From the NCBI GenBank assembly GCA_003439945.1, contig QVRM01005925.1, forward strand, positions 1 through 64,000: 64,000 nt of DNA, given 5' to 3'. Below are positions 23,428-34,869 of this stretch, in pieces. Position 1 is the stretch's first letter. Each line of letters starts with the position of its first letter. The stretch is from Dermanyssus gallinae. Its lineage: Eukaryota > Arthropoda > Arachnida > Mesostigmata > Dermanyssidae. The position numbers and the translations under genes are program-made. The notes beneath the pieces are model-generated. The model was given only the letters and a program-made list of their open reading frames with translations. It made no database searches and was not told where the DNA came from.

Positions 23428-24055
23428 ACCAATATCTCCTTCTCTCTCTATCTCGCTCGCTCGCATCAAGCACTAAGATTCTCCGCGAGGGTGGAATCAC
23501 ACACGGAGACAGCATATTGATACATATTGCGGCCGCCAACGGTTCGCAACCACATCAGGTGATGCTGGTGACTTCCGTGCTAGCAGCGTTCTGTTCTTGT
23601 CTAGAGACTTACATCGGTGGTAGGTAGATACGTATTGAATGAGCAGGTTGGCCCGGTGAGACCATGAGATAGTCTAACCCCACCGAAGACTATTATTCGC
23701 CTGCTCCATCCCCAGCAACTTAATGCAGTGTCACGCGTACGCAACTGGACGTGTCCGCATCGACACGCTGATAACTGGCACGAGCCTGATCTGTGTAGGT
23801 CGACTGATCGGCTACGTACCAGAGCATTAGAGCCACCGCAGCACGCAACTGCAGCGTGTCGATTGCGGGTCCTTAAACACCGGCTAGTGAATGACTAAAA
23901 TACACCCGCGCATGCGTATCATAGTAGAATAGCACCATATTTGGCTCGTAATTATCGAACATCTTCTTATGGTGGTACTCTATCTGTAGCAGGTTAACAG
24001 TGTGATTAGATGATTACAGGCTCACAATGCGGGCAGGCTCTTTTACCAAAAAAAA

Positions 24056-24056
<1 letters not shown>
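23426..24056. other. no supported feature
   Basis: No repeat or coding similarity recognised. Confidence 0.35.

Positions 24057-24109
<53 letters not shown>
24057..24109. repeat. (TA)n microsatellite after an A-run
   Basis: An A-run at 24048-24056 precedes (TA)n with one CA interruption. Confidence 0.95.
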
Positions 24110-24113
<4 letters not shown>

Positions 24114-25690
24114 CAGACTAAACGTCTGTGGCGTTGGTATCTTTCAGAAAAAGCTCCACCAGTCTACGTTTTGTGTCTGTTTCGGCAGTCTGTTATTGAC
24201 AAAAGTGCATCCACTCAATGACCACTACGCTTGTTGTTTTCTGCCCTTTTGTTTCCTCCTACTCTTCCTGCGTAGGCATTGTGCTCATGCGTACGTAGAT
24301 ATACGTTATTTCATACTCATTCTGGCAAAAGTACGCAGCATATCACCCATGTGCCCATGTGCATAGCATTTGTACCACTATGTTTCAAAGGACATAGGAA
24401 AGCGGCATACTTTGCAACAAAAAAAGTTTTTTCCCGCTCCAAACATAGCTGGGGTGACGAGCCAGCCGGTTAGTCTCGTGAATTGGACGTCCTCTTTGCC
24501 AAAAGCGCGAATTTCGTCGAAACCGTTCGGGAAGTGCTGAAATTGCCTTTCTGAAACGATGACGAAGCGTAGACAAGCCGTCCGTCATATGGACGGATTT
24601 GTTTTTTCGTTGCTTAAAATGTATACCTCAGAACACATGTCACCCTCTTGTTTCGGCAGCGCCTAAAGCGGCAGCATACACGGGCAGTGGTTGAGATGTC
24701 TAGGGTTGATTTTCTCAACAGGCCCTATACAACATCGCTGCTCGGCTCAAGCCGGCGGCTGTTGGTGGCAATATAACGTAATAACGCCCACGGCCTCGAA
24801 CTTCCCATATCGATCGAGATAGAAACAGAGCGAAGACGCGTTACGGAAGGACTCTAAGCAGGCGAAAAGCAGCAGCAAGCGTGAGTTCGAAGCCGAAGCT
24901 TCTAACTCACGAACAAACAAAAACACTTATCTGCCAAACGCAAAATCGGAACTAGTGCTTGACCCGTCGTCTTGAAGGGGGGGGGGGGGGGCAGGGGGGA
25001 TCGCCTAAGCATAGGGATTACCTCCTCGAGATGATGGCGCCCCGTTCTCAGGTCCTCCTCTGCTGCCGCTGCTGCCAGCGCGCGATCATCACTGCTGTGG
25101 CTGATAGAGCTGCTGATAGGCATAACTACTGAGTGAGTGAGTGACTATGGCTGAGAAGGATAGCACCGAGAGGTTGTTGTGAGTGAGCAGAGACCAATTG
25201 ATATTGCTTGGTTTGGTTGGTTCTCATCACTTGTGTGTGTGTGTGTGTGATGTTGTATACGCTGTAAGCCTTTTTTTCCTCTCGGTGCCCCCGTGAGGGC
25301 CGGGATGCAGTTCTGCCAATATCTGAGACGAGTAATCTTTGGTTGGTCGAGGCCGGTTGGTGGCCGTTCGTTAAGACGGTCTACTTATTTGCTACACTGT
25401 TCCCTACAAGACAATCATCTTGGTCGTCGGTCGTCGCCATCGCTGTACGGCTGTTGTTGCTAATACGCTAATGCACGGGTGAATATTTTACGACGAACAA
25501 TATTTTACGGCGTTCGCGTGCGTTATAACGAAGGACGTTTTTTTCTTTTATAGCCTGAGAAGCGCCACATTAGAAGAAGTGGAACAAAAAGGGGCTTGAG
25601 GGCCGTTAATGGAACGTTCTGCGATAATGAGACACCCTTACGTAGTCTACTGCTACTGAAGTTTGGTTCAGTTGCATGCTTGCCAGGACC
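24110..25690. other. unassigned stretch
   Basis: Holds a 16-bp G-run near 24977 and a (GT)n at about 25233-25249. No gene supported. Confidence 0.35.
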
Positions 25691-25850
25691 AGCAACAACA
25701 GCGACAACAACGACGACGACAACGACAACAACAACAATAGTAACAACAACAACAACAATAGTAACAACAACAACAATAGTAACAATAACAATAACAACAA
25801 TATCCCCGTAAATTCAAGTAAAAGCAACAACAAAAACAACAGCATCCGCA
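25691..25850. repeat. (AAC)n trinucleotide domain
   Basis: AAC units with GAC at the start and AAT interruptions. Open in several frames, therefore not coding evidence. Confidence 0.9.
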
Positions 25851-26656
25851 GCAAATCAGGTGGTGACAGTAGCTGATTGTACGACTGTTTCCATATTCAG
25901 TACGTAGGTGTACCCTTCGTTCAACCTACTATCGATTGTACGAGAAAATAACGTGTGATAGATGTTTTTTTAGCTGTTTTTGGTCTTTGCTATGGGCAAT
26001 AGAAGGGACGGAATCTTTATCCAGCATCACCATCATCATCGTTTCATTATCATGATTCAGCGCCCGCGTAGGCCTGCCTGGGCAAATTCGCTTCGACGGA
26101 ACTACTTCAAGTCACGCTTCGATGAACGCCGGTGATACCACGGTGATACGGCTCGGTGGCGATAATGTTGTCGCCTGGTCCAGCCGGCGTTTGCGTCCGT
26201 GTTCTAACGGCTGTGAACGAAGAATTCGTCCACCCGATTCGGACAGATGCTGCGAGAAGCTAAAAACCAGTACGTGACCTGGTGGCCATGGCTGCAGCCA
26301 CATAGCCGCTGATTAGTGTACGTATTAGTTAAAGCCTAAACTGACGCCAACTTCGACGTAGCTACGTGCCGTGTGTAAACGAGACACGTAATCAGTAACA
26401 GTGAGCCGAGCCGTCACGCCATAAGTGGCGCGGCTTCTGCTCGATCGTATGTATGAATGTCAATAGATGGACGTGGATGGCGTGTCGCCGAGCTCCAAGT
26501 TGGTGGCCGGCTAAAAAATAGGCTCATAATAAATCCTGCAAATTTTTTTGAAAAACATGATAACAGTGGACTTCTGTATGAAACGCACCTTAGTTTAGTG
26601 AACGTTTGATGGCGTTTATCAATATTTGGTTTATGCACATATGTGCCACAGCTCTC
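25851..26656. other. no supported feature
   Basis: A short CAT/ATC run lies at 26025-26045. Otherwise nothing recognised. Confidence 0.35.
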
Positions 26657-26830
26657 CTACATAACTTTCATCAGCGATATTGCGTTTGCCCATTTCGTAT
26701 ACATATCTTCCTTCATATGAAATCCATGTATTGCAAACCCAGTAACGAAGTATCTGTTTATACAACATGGGCTCTTCCAGTAGTTTGTGGTCATTGCTCT
26801 AGTCTCATAAGAACGCCAATCAATAGGTCC
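26657..26830 (-). pseudogene. relic of the LINE family seen at 17427
   Basis: On the minus strand a frame reads IDWRSYETRAMTTNYWKSP followed by INRYFVTGFAIHGFH. This lines up with IDVHFLSTGAMQNQAWKGP and SNRHVVTRFAVHGFHH in the 17.4-kb copy. It then loses similarity before the cysteine motif. A short, non-functional fragment. Confidence 0.65.
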
Positions 26831-27288
26831 TACGTACGTAGTTTTAAATATATACCAGGCTGACGCCAGACTACCAAGCTGTGCCAAACAAGTCTTGTTT
26901 AAGTTAAACTGTGTGTGTTTTTTCTGTTCCAGCAGTGTTCATACTCTTTGAAAGTAGTATCACTAATCGTAGTACAATATACGTGGCAGTCAACTCTCTT
27001 CTCGATAGTGTCGATTTTTTCTGCAGATTTAACAGGACTATACATTAAGAACTTATGCTCAACACAGTCACAAATCCTTCCTTAGTTTTGCTGCTGGTTT
27101 CCATTGTTGTGGTGACTATACTGCTGCTGGCACGGTGTTGCAGTGGTTTACTGTTCGTCTTAGAGAAGTTGTTCTTTTTCAGTTTACCTAGTGCATTCAA
27201 CAGTATTTATTGTTTTAAATTTCAAAAGTAATAAACTCAGTCTGCACATGTCGAAAAAAATTGTTCCGTAGGCTGATTGCTCTGCCCT
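26831..27288. other. no supported feature
   Basis: Nothing recognised upstream of the TA/T-run next to the mariner. Confidence 0.35.
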
Positions 27289-27290
27289 TA

Positions 27291-27328
<38 letters not shown>
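27289..27328. repeat. (TA)n plus T-run
   Basis: (TA)n to 27312 followed by 16 T. On the minus strand this is an A-run, and beside it lie TTGAA pentamers (27338-27352) of the type found at LINE 3' tails. Confidence 0.85.
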
Positions 27329-27361
27329 AAATAATGTTGAATTGAATTGAATTTATATATA

Positions 27362-28681
27362 CATAGTGTGTTCAAAACGTATCGCGACTTTTGTGTTTTT
27401 TCAAAAATTATTCATTTATTTATGAATATCTATTTTGTCCCCTTTAAAGTAATCCCCATGAGATATTATACACTTGTGCCAACGGTTTTTCCAATCTTCG
27501 AAGCACTTCAAAAAACCATTTTTTTTTATCTTGTTCAGCTCCTCCTTCGATGCCGTCTTTATCTCGTCAAGCGTAGCGTAACGTCGTCCTTTCATGGGCC
27601 TCTTCAGTTTAGGGAACAAGAAAAAGTCACAGGGGGCCAGATCTGGGGAATACGGTGGCTGCGGCATCATTAGTGTGTTGTTTTTGGCCAAAAACTCGCG
27701 CACAAGCAACGATGTGTGAGCAGGGGCGTTATCGTGGTGCAAAAGCCAAATTTTGTTCTTCCACAAATCCGGGAGTTTCTGGCGGATTGCTTCGCGCAAA
27801 TTGCGCATAGCTTGCAGGTAATATTCCTTATTGGCCGTTCTACCCTGTGGCAAGAACTCATGATGCACCACGCCCCTGCAATCGAAGAAAACTGTCAGCA
27901 AAACTTTCACATTCGACCGAACTTGGCGCGCTTTTTTCGGTCTTGGTTCGTGCGGCAGCTTCCATTGAGATGATTGAGCTTTGGTTTCCACGTCATAACC
28001 ATAAACCCACGATTCGTCACCAGTTATGACCCTCTGGAGCAAATTTGAGTCGTCGCGGACAGAGTCCAACATCTCATTAGCAATGTTCATGCGATGCTGT
28101 TTTTGGTCGCAATTGAGCAATTTTGGTACGAATTTCGCGGCGACCCGTCTCATGCCCAAATCATTGATAAAAATCGAATGGCACGAGCCAATCGATATGT
28201 TTAGGTCCTCAGCAACTTCTCTAACGGTGATTCGACGATTGGCCAATACCATTTTCTCCACTTCATTAATTTTTTCGTCTGTTGTTGAAGTGCTCGGGCG
28301 TCCGGCACGCTCTTCGTCGTTCACATCTTCTCGGCCTTCTGAGAACATTTTGTACCACCGATAAACGTTGCTTCGGTCCAAGGTAGCTTCTCCGTATGCC
28401 ACAGTCAACATTCGGAATGCATCCGCGCACTTAATTTCGTTTTTCACACAAAATTTGATACAGGTTCTTTGATCCATTTTTTGAATAGGTAAAAATCGAA
28501 GACGATCCAAAACACGTGCAAGCAAAGCAGCTGTCAACAATTAAGTGAACATTCAAAATGGCCGAGCTTGTCGGCATAAGTGAGAGACATGAGTACCAAC
28601 ATAACGCCACAAAAAATCGAAATTCGAATATACGTAACCCGCGAAAATTCAAAAGTCGCGATAACGATTGAACACACCTCG
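27362..28681 (-). mobile_element. complete mariner transposon with intact transposase
   Basis: The inverted ends are GTGTGTTCAA followed, four variable bases later, by ATCGCGACTTTTG at the left (27367-27393), and the same pattern reversed at the right (about 28650-28676), 23 of 27 positions equal. TA lies immediately outside both ends (27360-27361 and 28682-28683). The length of 1320 bp is normal. With both ends and an open transposase it has all parts an autonomous mariner needs, although the ends are less well matched than those of the dead copy at 16.1 kb. Confidence 0.9.
27416..28477 (-). CDS. mariner transposase (DD34D), intact ORF
   Basis: 353 codons without a break. The start is placed at the ATG at 28477 (MDQRTCIKFC), the usual start of this arthropod subfamily, rather than at the ATG of the longer open frame (28540), which would add 21 residues unlike the family. 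Two helix-turn-helix segments span about residues 1-110, with the linker signature GRPSTSTTDEK at 59-69. The WVPHxL-equivalent is KFVPKLL at 115-121. The catalytic triad is D154 (TGDESW), D249 (HHDNAPAH) and D284 (PCDF), with 34 residues between the last two. YSPDLAP lies at 276-282. The protein would bind the element ends and perform cut-and-paste at TA in the nucleus. In annotation pipelines this type is often labelled SETMAR-like. Residue A-to-C before D284 is a small departure. Activity cannot be judged from sequence. Confidence 0.92.
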   Translation of the reverse strand: MDQRTCIKFCVKNEIKCADAFRMLTVAYGEATLDRSNVYRWYKMFSEGREDVNDEERAGRPSTSTTDEKINEVEKMVLANRRITVREVAEDLNISIGSCHSIFINDLGMRRVAAKFVPKLLNCDQKQHRMNIANEMLDSVRDDSNLLQRVITGDESWVYGYDVETKAQSSQWKLPHEPRPKKARQVRSNVKVLLTVFFDCRGVVHHEFLPQGRTANKEYYLQAMRNLREAIRQKLPDLWKNKIWLLHHDNAPAHTSLLVREFLAKNNTLMMPQPPYSPDLAPCDFFLFPKLKRPMKGRRYATLDEIKTASKEELNKIKKNGFLKCFEDWKNRWHKCIISHGDYFKGDKIDIHK

Positions 28682-28683
28682 TA

Positions 28684-29280
28684 TATTTTTTTTTGTTCTC
28701 GCTTTGTGTGAGTAGTACTAAGTCGTAGTGGTTGAGTACCCAGATCAATCAATGGCAAGTCAAAGCTGGCTTTCTTAGTACCAGACCAGATTTTCAGCCT
28801 TCATTAGCCACATCGGCGTTAACTACAGCGCTGCAGTCGTTAATGAATCTACAACCATTAAACAGACGCTCCCCTAACTTTAGTTCCTGCGGGCCGATTT
28901 GAGACAAAGGAAAATTGACACAACCCAATTACTTCCGTACTCAATAGACAATTACGCTGTATGTATTAAGACGCCAGTTGCATGCAGCCCTCACCCGGCG
29001 ATTGGGTCTTGCACAATGCCGCACCCTCTTAGTGTTTCACCTCTTTTAGAGGCCTCACAGCATCTTTGTCTGCGACGAGAGTCAGTTGTAGAGTGAGTTG
29101 CCATGAAGATTGCATTTCTCCAAAAATGTTGTATGTTATTTTGACATTGAGTCAGTGAACGTGGCCTGCTGTTAGAGGATACGCCGTTACTACTTGCACT
29201 GCTTCCTTGGAAAGACGGCCCAGGGGGCGCTTGTTCTTGGAATATTAACTACACTTTGATGCTATTGAATATTTGAAAGG
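28684..29280. other. no supported feature
   Basis: Flank between the mariner and a truncated RLE element. Nothing recognised. Confidence 0.4.
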
Positions 29281-29299
29281 TATATATATATATATATAT
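29281..29299. repeat. (TA)n at 3' side of a truncated RLE LINE
   Basis: A 19-bp TA tract about 100 bp beyond the minus-strand ORF end. Confidence 0.9.
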
Positions 29300-29401
29300 G
29301 TTTTTTAGCGATATATTATCATTCAGTTATTACAATTGTGAGGTATGAACGTTAAAGCTAGATTCATCATGCTTTGTTCGTTCCCTGTCAATTTATGGCG
29401 C

Positions 29402-29718
29402 CTAGATAGAAGCCACGTTTCCTCTCCAAACGGCCACACAAATCAACTGTCTCAGAAACATTGCCTCGCGTCGATTGCCCGCAACGTCGTTTATACGTTT
29501 TCTGATATCTTCTAGGATTTTCGCTGTACCTGTGCTGATGCGGCCCAGTGTCTCCAATCTAATGTGTACAAAATGGTAGCTCGAGATACTTCCTTCGTTA
29601 TTCAGGATCCGCGCGCTCTGCAACCCATCCAGATTCAACTACGCTGTGGCCTAAATACGGAAAGGCATGAAACGATTACATCCCAAAACAAAGCTTTTTC
29701 GTGTGACCATAGCGGAAT

Positions 29719-29720
<2 letters not shown>
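29402..29720 (-). pseudogene. 5'-truncated RLE non-LTR retrotransposon, C-terminal fragment
   Basis: The minus strand starts exactly at the edge of a (TA)n tract. It reads [17 protein letters not shown], the endonuclease segment around the conserved WD of the full element (MLVWDATVTD). After a frameshift near 29640 a second frame to 29402 reads [14 protein letters not shown] and later NRREAMFLRQLICVAVWRGN, matching the full element's terminal LAFETLGGPGN and KRSAAFLRQRLDLDVQRGN blocks. About 320 bp of ORF remain. It has (TA)n at both its 5' edge and its 3' flank. Confidence 0.8.
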
Positions 29721-29785
<65 letters not shown>

Positions 29786-29839
29786 ATATATATGTATATA
29801 TATATAAATACATATATATATATATATATATATACATAT
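29721..29839. repeat. (TA)n microsatellite, long and interrupted
   Basis: A perfect tract to 29782, then interrupted TA/CA/GA variants to 29839. Open frames through it (IYIYIY) are artefacts. Confidence 0.95.
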
Positions 29840-30300
29840 ATCCAGAGCACCCAAACAAGAAAGACAAAGTGGTCTATAAGACAGGCACGGCCGCAACGGG
29901 CAAGGAGGTAAGGGCGCGAGGGAACAAAGCAGTTAGTTGACGGTGGTGTACATACGCGCCAGCGCCGATGAGGTAGGTGGTCGCTTCTCATCACCATGAC
30001 AACATTACGAAACACCGCCGACGTGTCGAGAGGGCAACGAATCATCGTCATCATCATCACCACTGCCATCATCACCACTGCCATGATCATCAGCGACCGC
30101 CGCCGCTGTAGCAGCAGCAGTACTCAAAGCAGCTAAGGCTGTAACTCTAGCTGTAAAAGTATCTTTTTCTAGCCGCAACTTTACTTGTGTTCTGTGCGTG
30201 TGGCGAATCGTAGCAGCTGGCCAACAGGAGGTCTCAAGCCTGGTCGGTAAAACCTCGGCCTACTGCTGCCGCCCATGATCACACTCCTCAACGTGCCTTA
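29840..30300. other. unassigned, ATC-rich
   Basis: CAT/ATC clusters at 30035-30080. No supported exon. Confidence 0.35.
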
Positions 30301-30500
30301 ACCACCACCACCACGATCGTGGTCATCATCACAATCTTCATCAGCGTAATCATCGCCGCAATCTTCATCTTGTCCTTCATCGAAACGACAACATTTTTCA
30401 TCATCACCACCACCACCACCACCACCACCACCATCGTCGTCACTACAACACTCTTCATCATTACCACCACTACCATCATCGTCGTCACTACAACATGTTT
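30301..30500. repeat. CAC/ATC trinucleotide domain
   Basis: Runs of CAC (30302-30318 and 30400-30432) and ATC variants. Open on both strands, so not coding evidence. Confidence 0.85.
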
Positions 30501-30589
30501 CATCATCACATGTTGTCGTCAACGTCACAACCTTCTTCATATTTCCATCATAGTCTTCATCGGCGTCGGCAATTCCCGTCACCGCCGTA

Positions 30590-30800
30590 AGCGCGAACGC
30601 TGAAAACGATATCGTTCGAGTAGCCCATAGCCGCCTGGGCCCTGAGGCCCCCGCGAAGGCCGTGCGCGAAGACCGGGCCCGTGCGCCGGCGCGAGCGAGC
30701 TTCACTTGTTTACGCGTGTAGTTTGACGCATAGGCCTTTGACGGGCGCGCGGCACCGGTGCACTCAAACCGTGATGATGCCGAGGCGACTGTAAGCAGTC
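30590..30800. other. GC-rich block, possible CpG island
   Basis: Dense CpG sequence including GGGCGCGCGGCACCGG near 30743, between trinucleotide domains. It could mark a promoter; no gene is visible. Confidence 0.3.
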
Positions 30801-30954
30801 TAAAAGAAGCCAAAACCGCGCATCAGTTAACGACGACCGACCCCAAAAAGCTCAGGTAGGACGGATGCCAAACAGATAATCGCCGGCAAGTGGTGGTGGT
30901 TGTGGCTAGTTTTTTCAATCGTCGGGCGGTTTCGTTCGTTCCCCGGCGTGGCCT

Positions 30955-31300
30955 TGGTGTTGTTGTTGCTGCTGCTGCTGCTGCTGTTGTCGTTGTTGTT
31001 GTTGTTGTTGCTGCTGTTGTCTCTGTTGTTGTTGTTGCTGTTGTCTCCGTTGTTGTTGTTGCTGTTGTCTCCGTTGTTGTTGTTGTTGTTGTTGCTGTTG
31101 TCTCCATTGTTGTTGTTGTCGTTGTTGTTGTTGTTGCTGCTGCTGTTGTCTCCATTGTTGTTGTCGTTGTTATTGTTCTTCTTCTTGTTGATGTTTTTAT
31201 TGCCGTTCGTTTTGATAGTGTTTGTGTTGTTATTGCTGGTGTTTCTTTAATGCTACTTGTGTTGTTGTGGTTGTTGCTGCTGCCACCCTTGTTGTTGTTT
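30955..31300. repeat. (GTT)n trinucleotide domain
   Basis: GTT with regular CTGTTGTCTCC interruptions gives a higher-order pattern at about 31000-31155, in which a block of GTT units followed by GCTGTTGTCTCC repeats four to five times. Confidence 0.9.
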
Positions 31301-31496
31301 TTGTTGCAGCTGTTGTAAGTATGTTGATGTTCAGATCTTAGTTGGTGTTGTTGCTTCTATTATTGTTGCTGTTTTTTGCCAGCACTGATGGTCATAACAG
31401 TATGATTGTAAATATTCGTATTATTTATGGAAGCGTGGCATTGCTGTACTTGTTATCGTGGTGAATGGATGAGTTTGTTGGTAATGTTGGATATGT

Positions 31497-31545
31497 GTTG
31501 TTGTTGTTTTGATTACTGTTGTTGTTGTTGTTAGTGGTGGCGATG
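31497..31545. repeat. GTT-rich run
   Basis: Short GTT blocks on the plus strand. Confidence 0.75.
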
Positions 31546-31759
31546 GTAGCGGCGGTGTTGATAGTATCGATCGTAAATATTCTCGTCGATAGCAGCAACA
31601 ACAACAGCCATAAGAAAAACGACCGCATCGCGCAGCATAGATTGACCAACGTACTTCAATGTGTATTGTCACGTAGGCGCCAACTCAAGCGTGCGGATTT
31701 CTGACGGAGGCGCTCTGTAAGGGTAACTATGATGTGACTCGGTAACGACGACCAGATAC

Positions 31760-31850
31760 TACAACAGTAACACCGTTACAACAACGACGACAACAACAAC
31801 AACAGCAACAACAACAAAAACAGCAATAACAACAACCATCCCTTCACTGT
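31760..31850. repeat. (AAC)n run
   Basis: AAC units, inverse in type to the GTT domain 0.5-0.8 kb upstream. Confidence 0.85.
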
Positions 31851-32543
31851 TTTTACTACTGCTACTGCAAGTGCTACTATTAGCGTTACCTCAAGTCATC
31901 AACGGTAACACCATACGAAATCTCGACCTTCACAGTTAGGTGTTGACTTTAGAACATCCTTGCCACGTTTGCTATAGTTGTCCGTCTATATAGCGGGAGT
32001 CTGACGGTTAGCATAACGACAATGTGTCGACTTCAGGTATCGACGGACACATCCACCATTACCGTTGCCGTGCCTTGCCGGCGGTAAGCGAATGAGGATG
32101 TGTTGATCCGATAGGATTCCGACATCATTTTCTGACTACGGATTGTGCTCGCAACGTACATGAGGGCTATGCAGTGTTCTCATCGACGTCGTCGTCGTCG
32201 TCATTATCCGTGGTGACTGTGAATCTGTGAATGTACATATGTGTGTATAGATATTAAGACATTCAAACGTACGTGTCCTCCTGTGTAAGCGTTTGTGATG
32301 TGCGATGATCGAGCGTGTGATGGATAAGCGATTTGCGTAGTGTGCTCGTCATAATTGTGGTGGAGGCGATGCGTGGTCAACTCAACGGCCACATAATCGT
32401 ATCGAATATCGGATATAAACCTACCAGGGAAACCGCCACTGCCGCAGCAACAACGATGACGCCAAAAGCAACAGCAACAACAACGACGACGACACGGTAC
32501 AAATACACAGTGAAATCAATAGCACGTTCGAAATTAGATTCGA

Positions 32544-32608
32544 AACCTAAGCCCCTCTTCCCAGATCCAAAAAAGCATTTTTCGGATCTGGGAAAAAGGG
32601 TTTAGGTC
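32544..32608. other. 25-bp hairpin
   Basis: The arm ACCTAAGCCCCTCTTCCCAG (from 32545) pairs with its near-complement at 32584-32608 over about 25 bp with a few mismatches and a loop of about 15 bases. No known role. Confidence 0.65.
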
Positions 32609-33789
32609 GCCGAATTCTTTATAGGTGCTTGCTTCCAGACTACTTGAGTCCGGGAGAGAGAGAGAGAGAGAAAGAAATAGATTTAGTTAGTAAGGGAAGC
32701 AATTTTAAACGATGCGTTACCTAGAAAACTTTATTTAACCTTCGTTAACAGCGTGCTAAGAATATGCTAATGATTGTACTGCCAAACTATATTATGGCTG
32801 TTCCTATCACCGCATCATTCCTATCGCAGCTTAATCTTCTTGATCGCCACTATCGTCTACAAGGCAACTCGCTTAGAGAGCTTCTCACTTGAGCAGCTGT
32901 GAGCCGCGAACGCCGTGGTTAAATACCCCTATTTTTGCTTCCACAAGTACGTAATATATATGGTATAGATTTAGAGTTGTGTTGGAAAGAAAATGAGTTA
33001 CATTTGCACATCAATGCAATTCGATAAACGCAAGTGCACTTTAATGCGCGCATTTTTGCATTTTAGAGCGCACATTGTGATGTATGGTGCAAAGTTTATA
33101 TGTAGGTATGTGCGCATGTGAGTTGTGGGAAAAAGCGAGAAAACGTGTTTTCTGCCGTCAAAAACGGGCGCGCGAGCACGCCTATGTCAAGCAGATCAGA
33201 ACGCAGGTCAAATACCATACGTGACACGAGCTTGAAGACTGGCCTGCACATGAGTGACCAATAGTTCAACCAGTTCGCATTTGTCTGATCCTAATGGCCC
33301 AGACAATTTAGCCACTTACAGAAGGGCCTAGACACCAAGCAAAAAAAAACTCGATACGACACTGGAGCAGCATGCAAATGTTCATGACTACGTGACAATG
33401 TTGCGATATAACGCAGCGATTGAGTGCTTTTCACTACGCTAGGCGGATCAAAAAGTTTGTAGAATGACTTGCCTACAATTTAAAAAAAACTCACGTCGAC
33501 GACGGCGTCGGAGAAAGCCTCGGAAGCGTTAAAAACATGTTTTATGCGAATTGGTTTCGAATTGCGCCTGGTGCAGATCGCGTAAGTGTCACATATCAGG
33601 CCCTCCAGTGACAATGGAGCAAAACGTGAAAGCCGTGTGGGGATTAGACACTACCTCCCCTTCTTCTTCTTCGAAGGCTTAACTGCAACGGTAATTACAA
33701 CTAGACAAATTAGACGGAAATCACTGCGCCGATGCACTACCGTCAGGTGGATTGGCTTATTGAACCGAAAGGTAATATGAGCGCCGAGA
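32609..33789. other. no supported feature
   Basis: A (GA)n at about 32647-32662. The last part may hold the decayed 5' region of the following mariner. Confidence 0.35.
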
Positions 33790-34260
33790 GTACACAGCGT
33801 TCTAGACGACGGCCAAAACAGCCCCGAACGATAAAACTTTGCTAGGAGCCCACAAACTTATGACGATCGACCGCCGACTGAAACTACAGCGAAACAGCGA
33901 AAGCCGTGGGCGTTAACCGTAAGGCCATACAATAAAATAAACTGCGCTAAAGCAAAGTGACTATCTCGCGAGTTAGCAATGAAGCAAAAACGGACAAGCA
34001 TGTCAGCTTTCAGAGAGAAATGTTGTACTTTTTAGACAAAATCCGCAGGACTTTTTGGGCCGCTTCGTTACCGTTGACAAAACCTGGGTCCATCACGTCG
34101 CTCCAGGACGGGGAGATTCCACAACGAAGTAGACCGCACGTGGCGAAAGGCCTCCTCTTTGGATAAAGGAGCACATCTCAACCGAAAAGATTTCGGCAAT
34201 CGTTTTCTGGAATGCAAACGAAACACTGTCTGCAGATAGCTGATTGCCGTGCGAACCATT
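33790..34260 (+). pseudogene. mariner transposase relic
   Basis: The clearest part is at about 34039-34105, which reads NPQDFLGRFVTVDKTWVHHV, the region around the first catalytic Asp of irritans-like mariners (here the residue after Asp is Lys instead of Glu). It is followed after a stop by an ARGERPP-like segment and IVFWNANETL, the family's VFWDxxG block. Upstream, RRRPKQPRT resembles the GRPK linker. Many stops and frameshifts. The second and third Asp regions were not found. Confidence 0.7.
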
Positions 34261-34869
34261 TCATGCTTGGAAACCTCAAAAATATATCTTCGGAACGAGA
34301 TATCGGTGATGTACTGAATGTTTGGTCCATAGTATAAATGCTACTGAGGATCTTTTGTCTAGAGTGTGTTGAGCTTTGGGGGGTATGTTTCGAACTTCGA
34401 ATTGGTATATTGAATAATAATTCAATTCGATGAATTCATGGCATTCCATGTTGCAGAAAAATCGTATCCACCTAACAGGTCAAGCTTTACATAATCCACG
34501 CTGTAACGGTTTACGGTAGTGCCGTGGTATATAGTGAATAATTAATGAATAGGCTCATTAGTTAATTGGTTCGGGCGGAACAGGCCTACTGCAAATGATG
34601 ACTGTGGCCTGCCTACTTAGTTGTGTAATATTATATTCTAAAGTTTTTGCAATATATCATAAGCCCAGAAACTTCAGGACACCGTTGAAGATAGCACATA
34701 GCTTGTATATGTTTCCCAAGGAGACTTCATAAACTCTTTTCCATAGACAAATATTTGCGGGGAAGCTCTACATGGCGAACCTCGTGACTAAATACCGGTA
34801 TTTATAATTTAGATCCTTGGTGCAGTCTGACGTCATAACTCAGGTTTCATAGAACAGACAGCAAACGTT
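34261..34869. other. no supported feature
   Basis: AT-rich, nothing recognised. Confidence 0.4.

Noticed and set aside
28478..28540. N-terminal extension of the mariner transposase to 374 residues
   Set aside because: The extra 21 residues do not resemble the family, and MDQRTCIKFC at 28477 is the normal start.
29564..30090. ORFs rich in IYIYIY/YIYIYI around TA tracts (here and at 3051, 8500, 24010, 35398, 49831, 56011, 62686 and elsewhere)
   Set aside because: (TA)n has no stop in some frames on either strand, so these frames are open because of the repeat, and the flanks show no domain.
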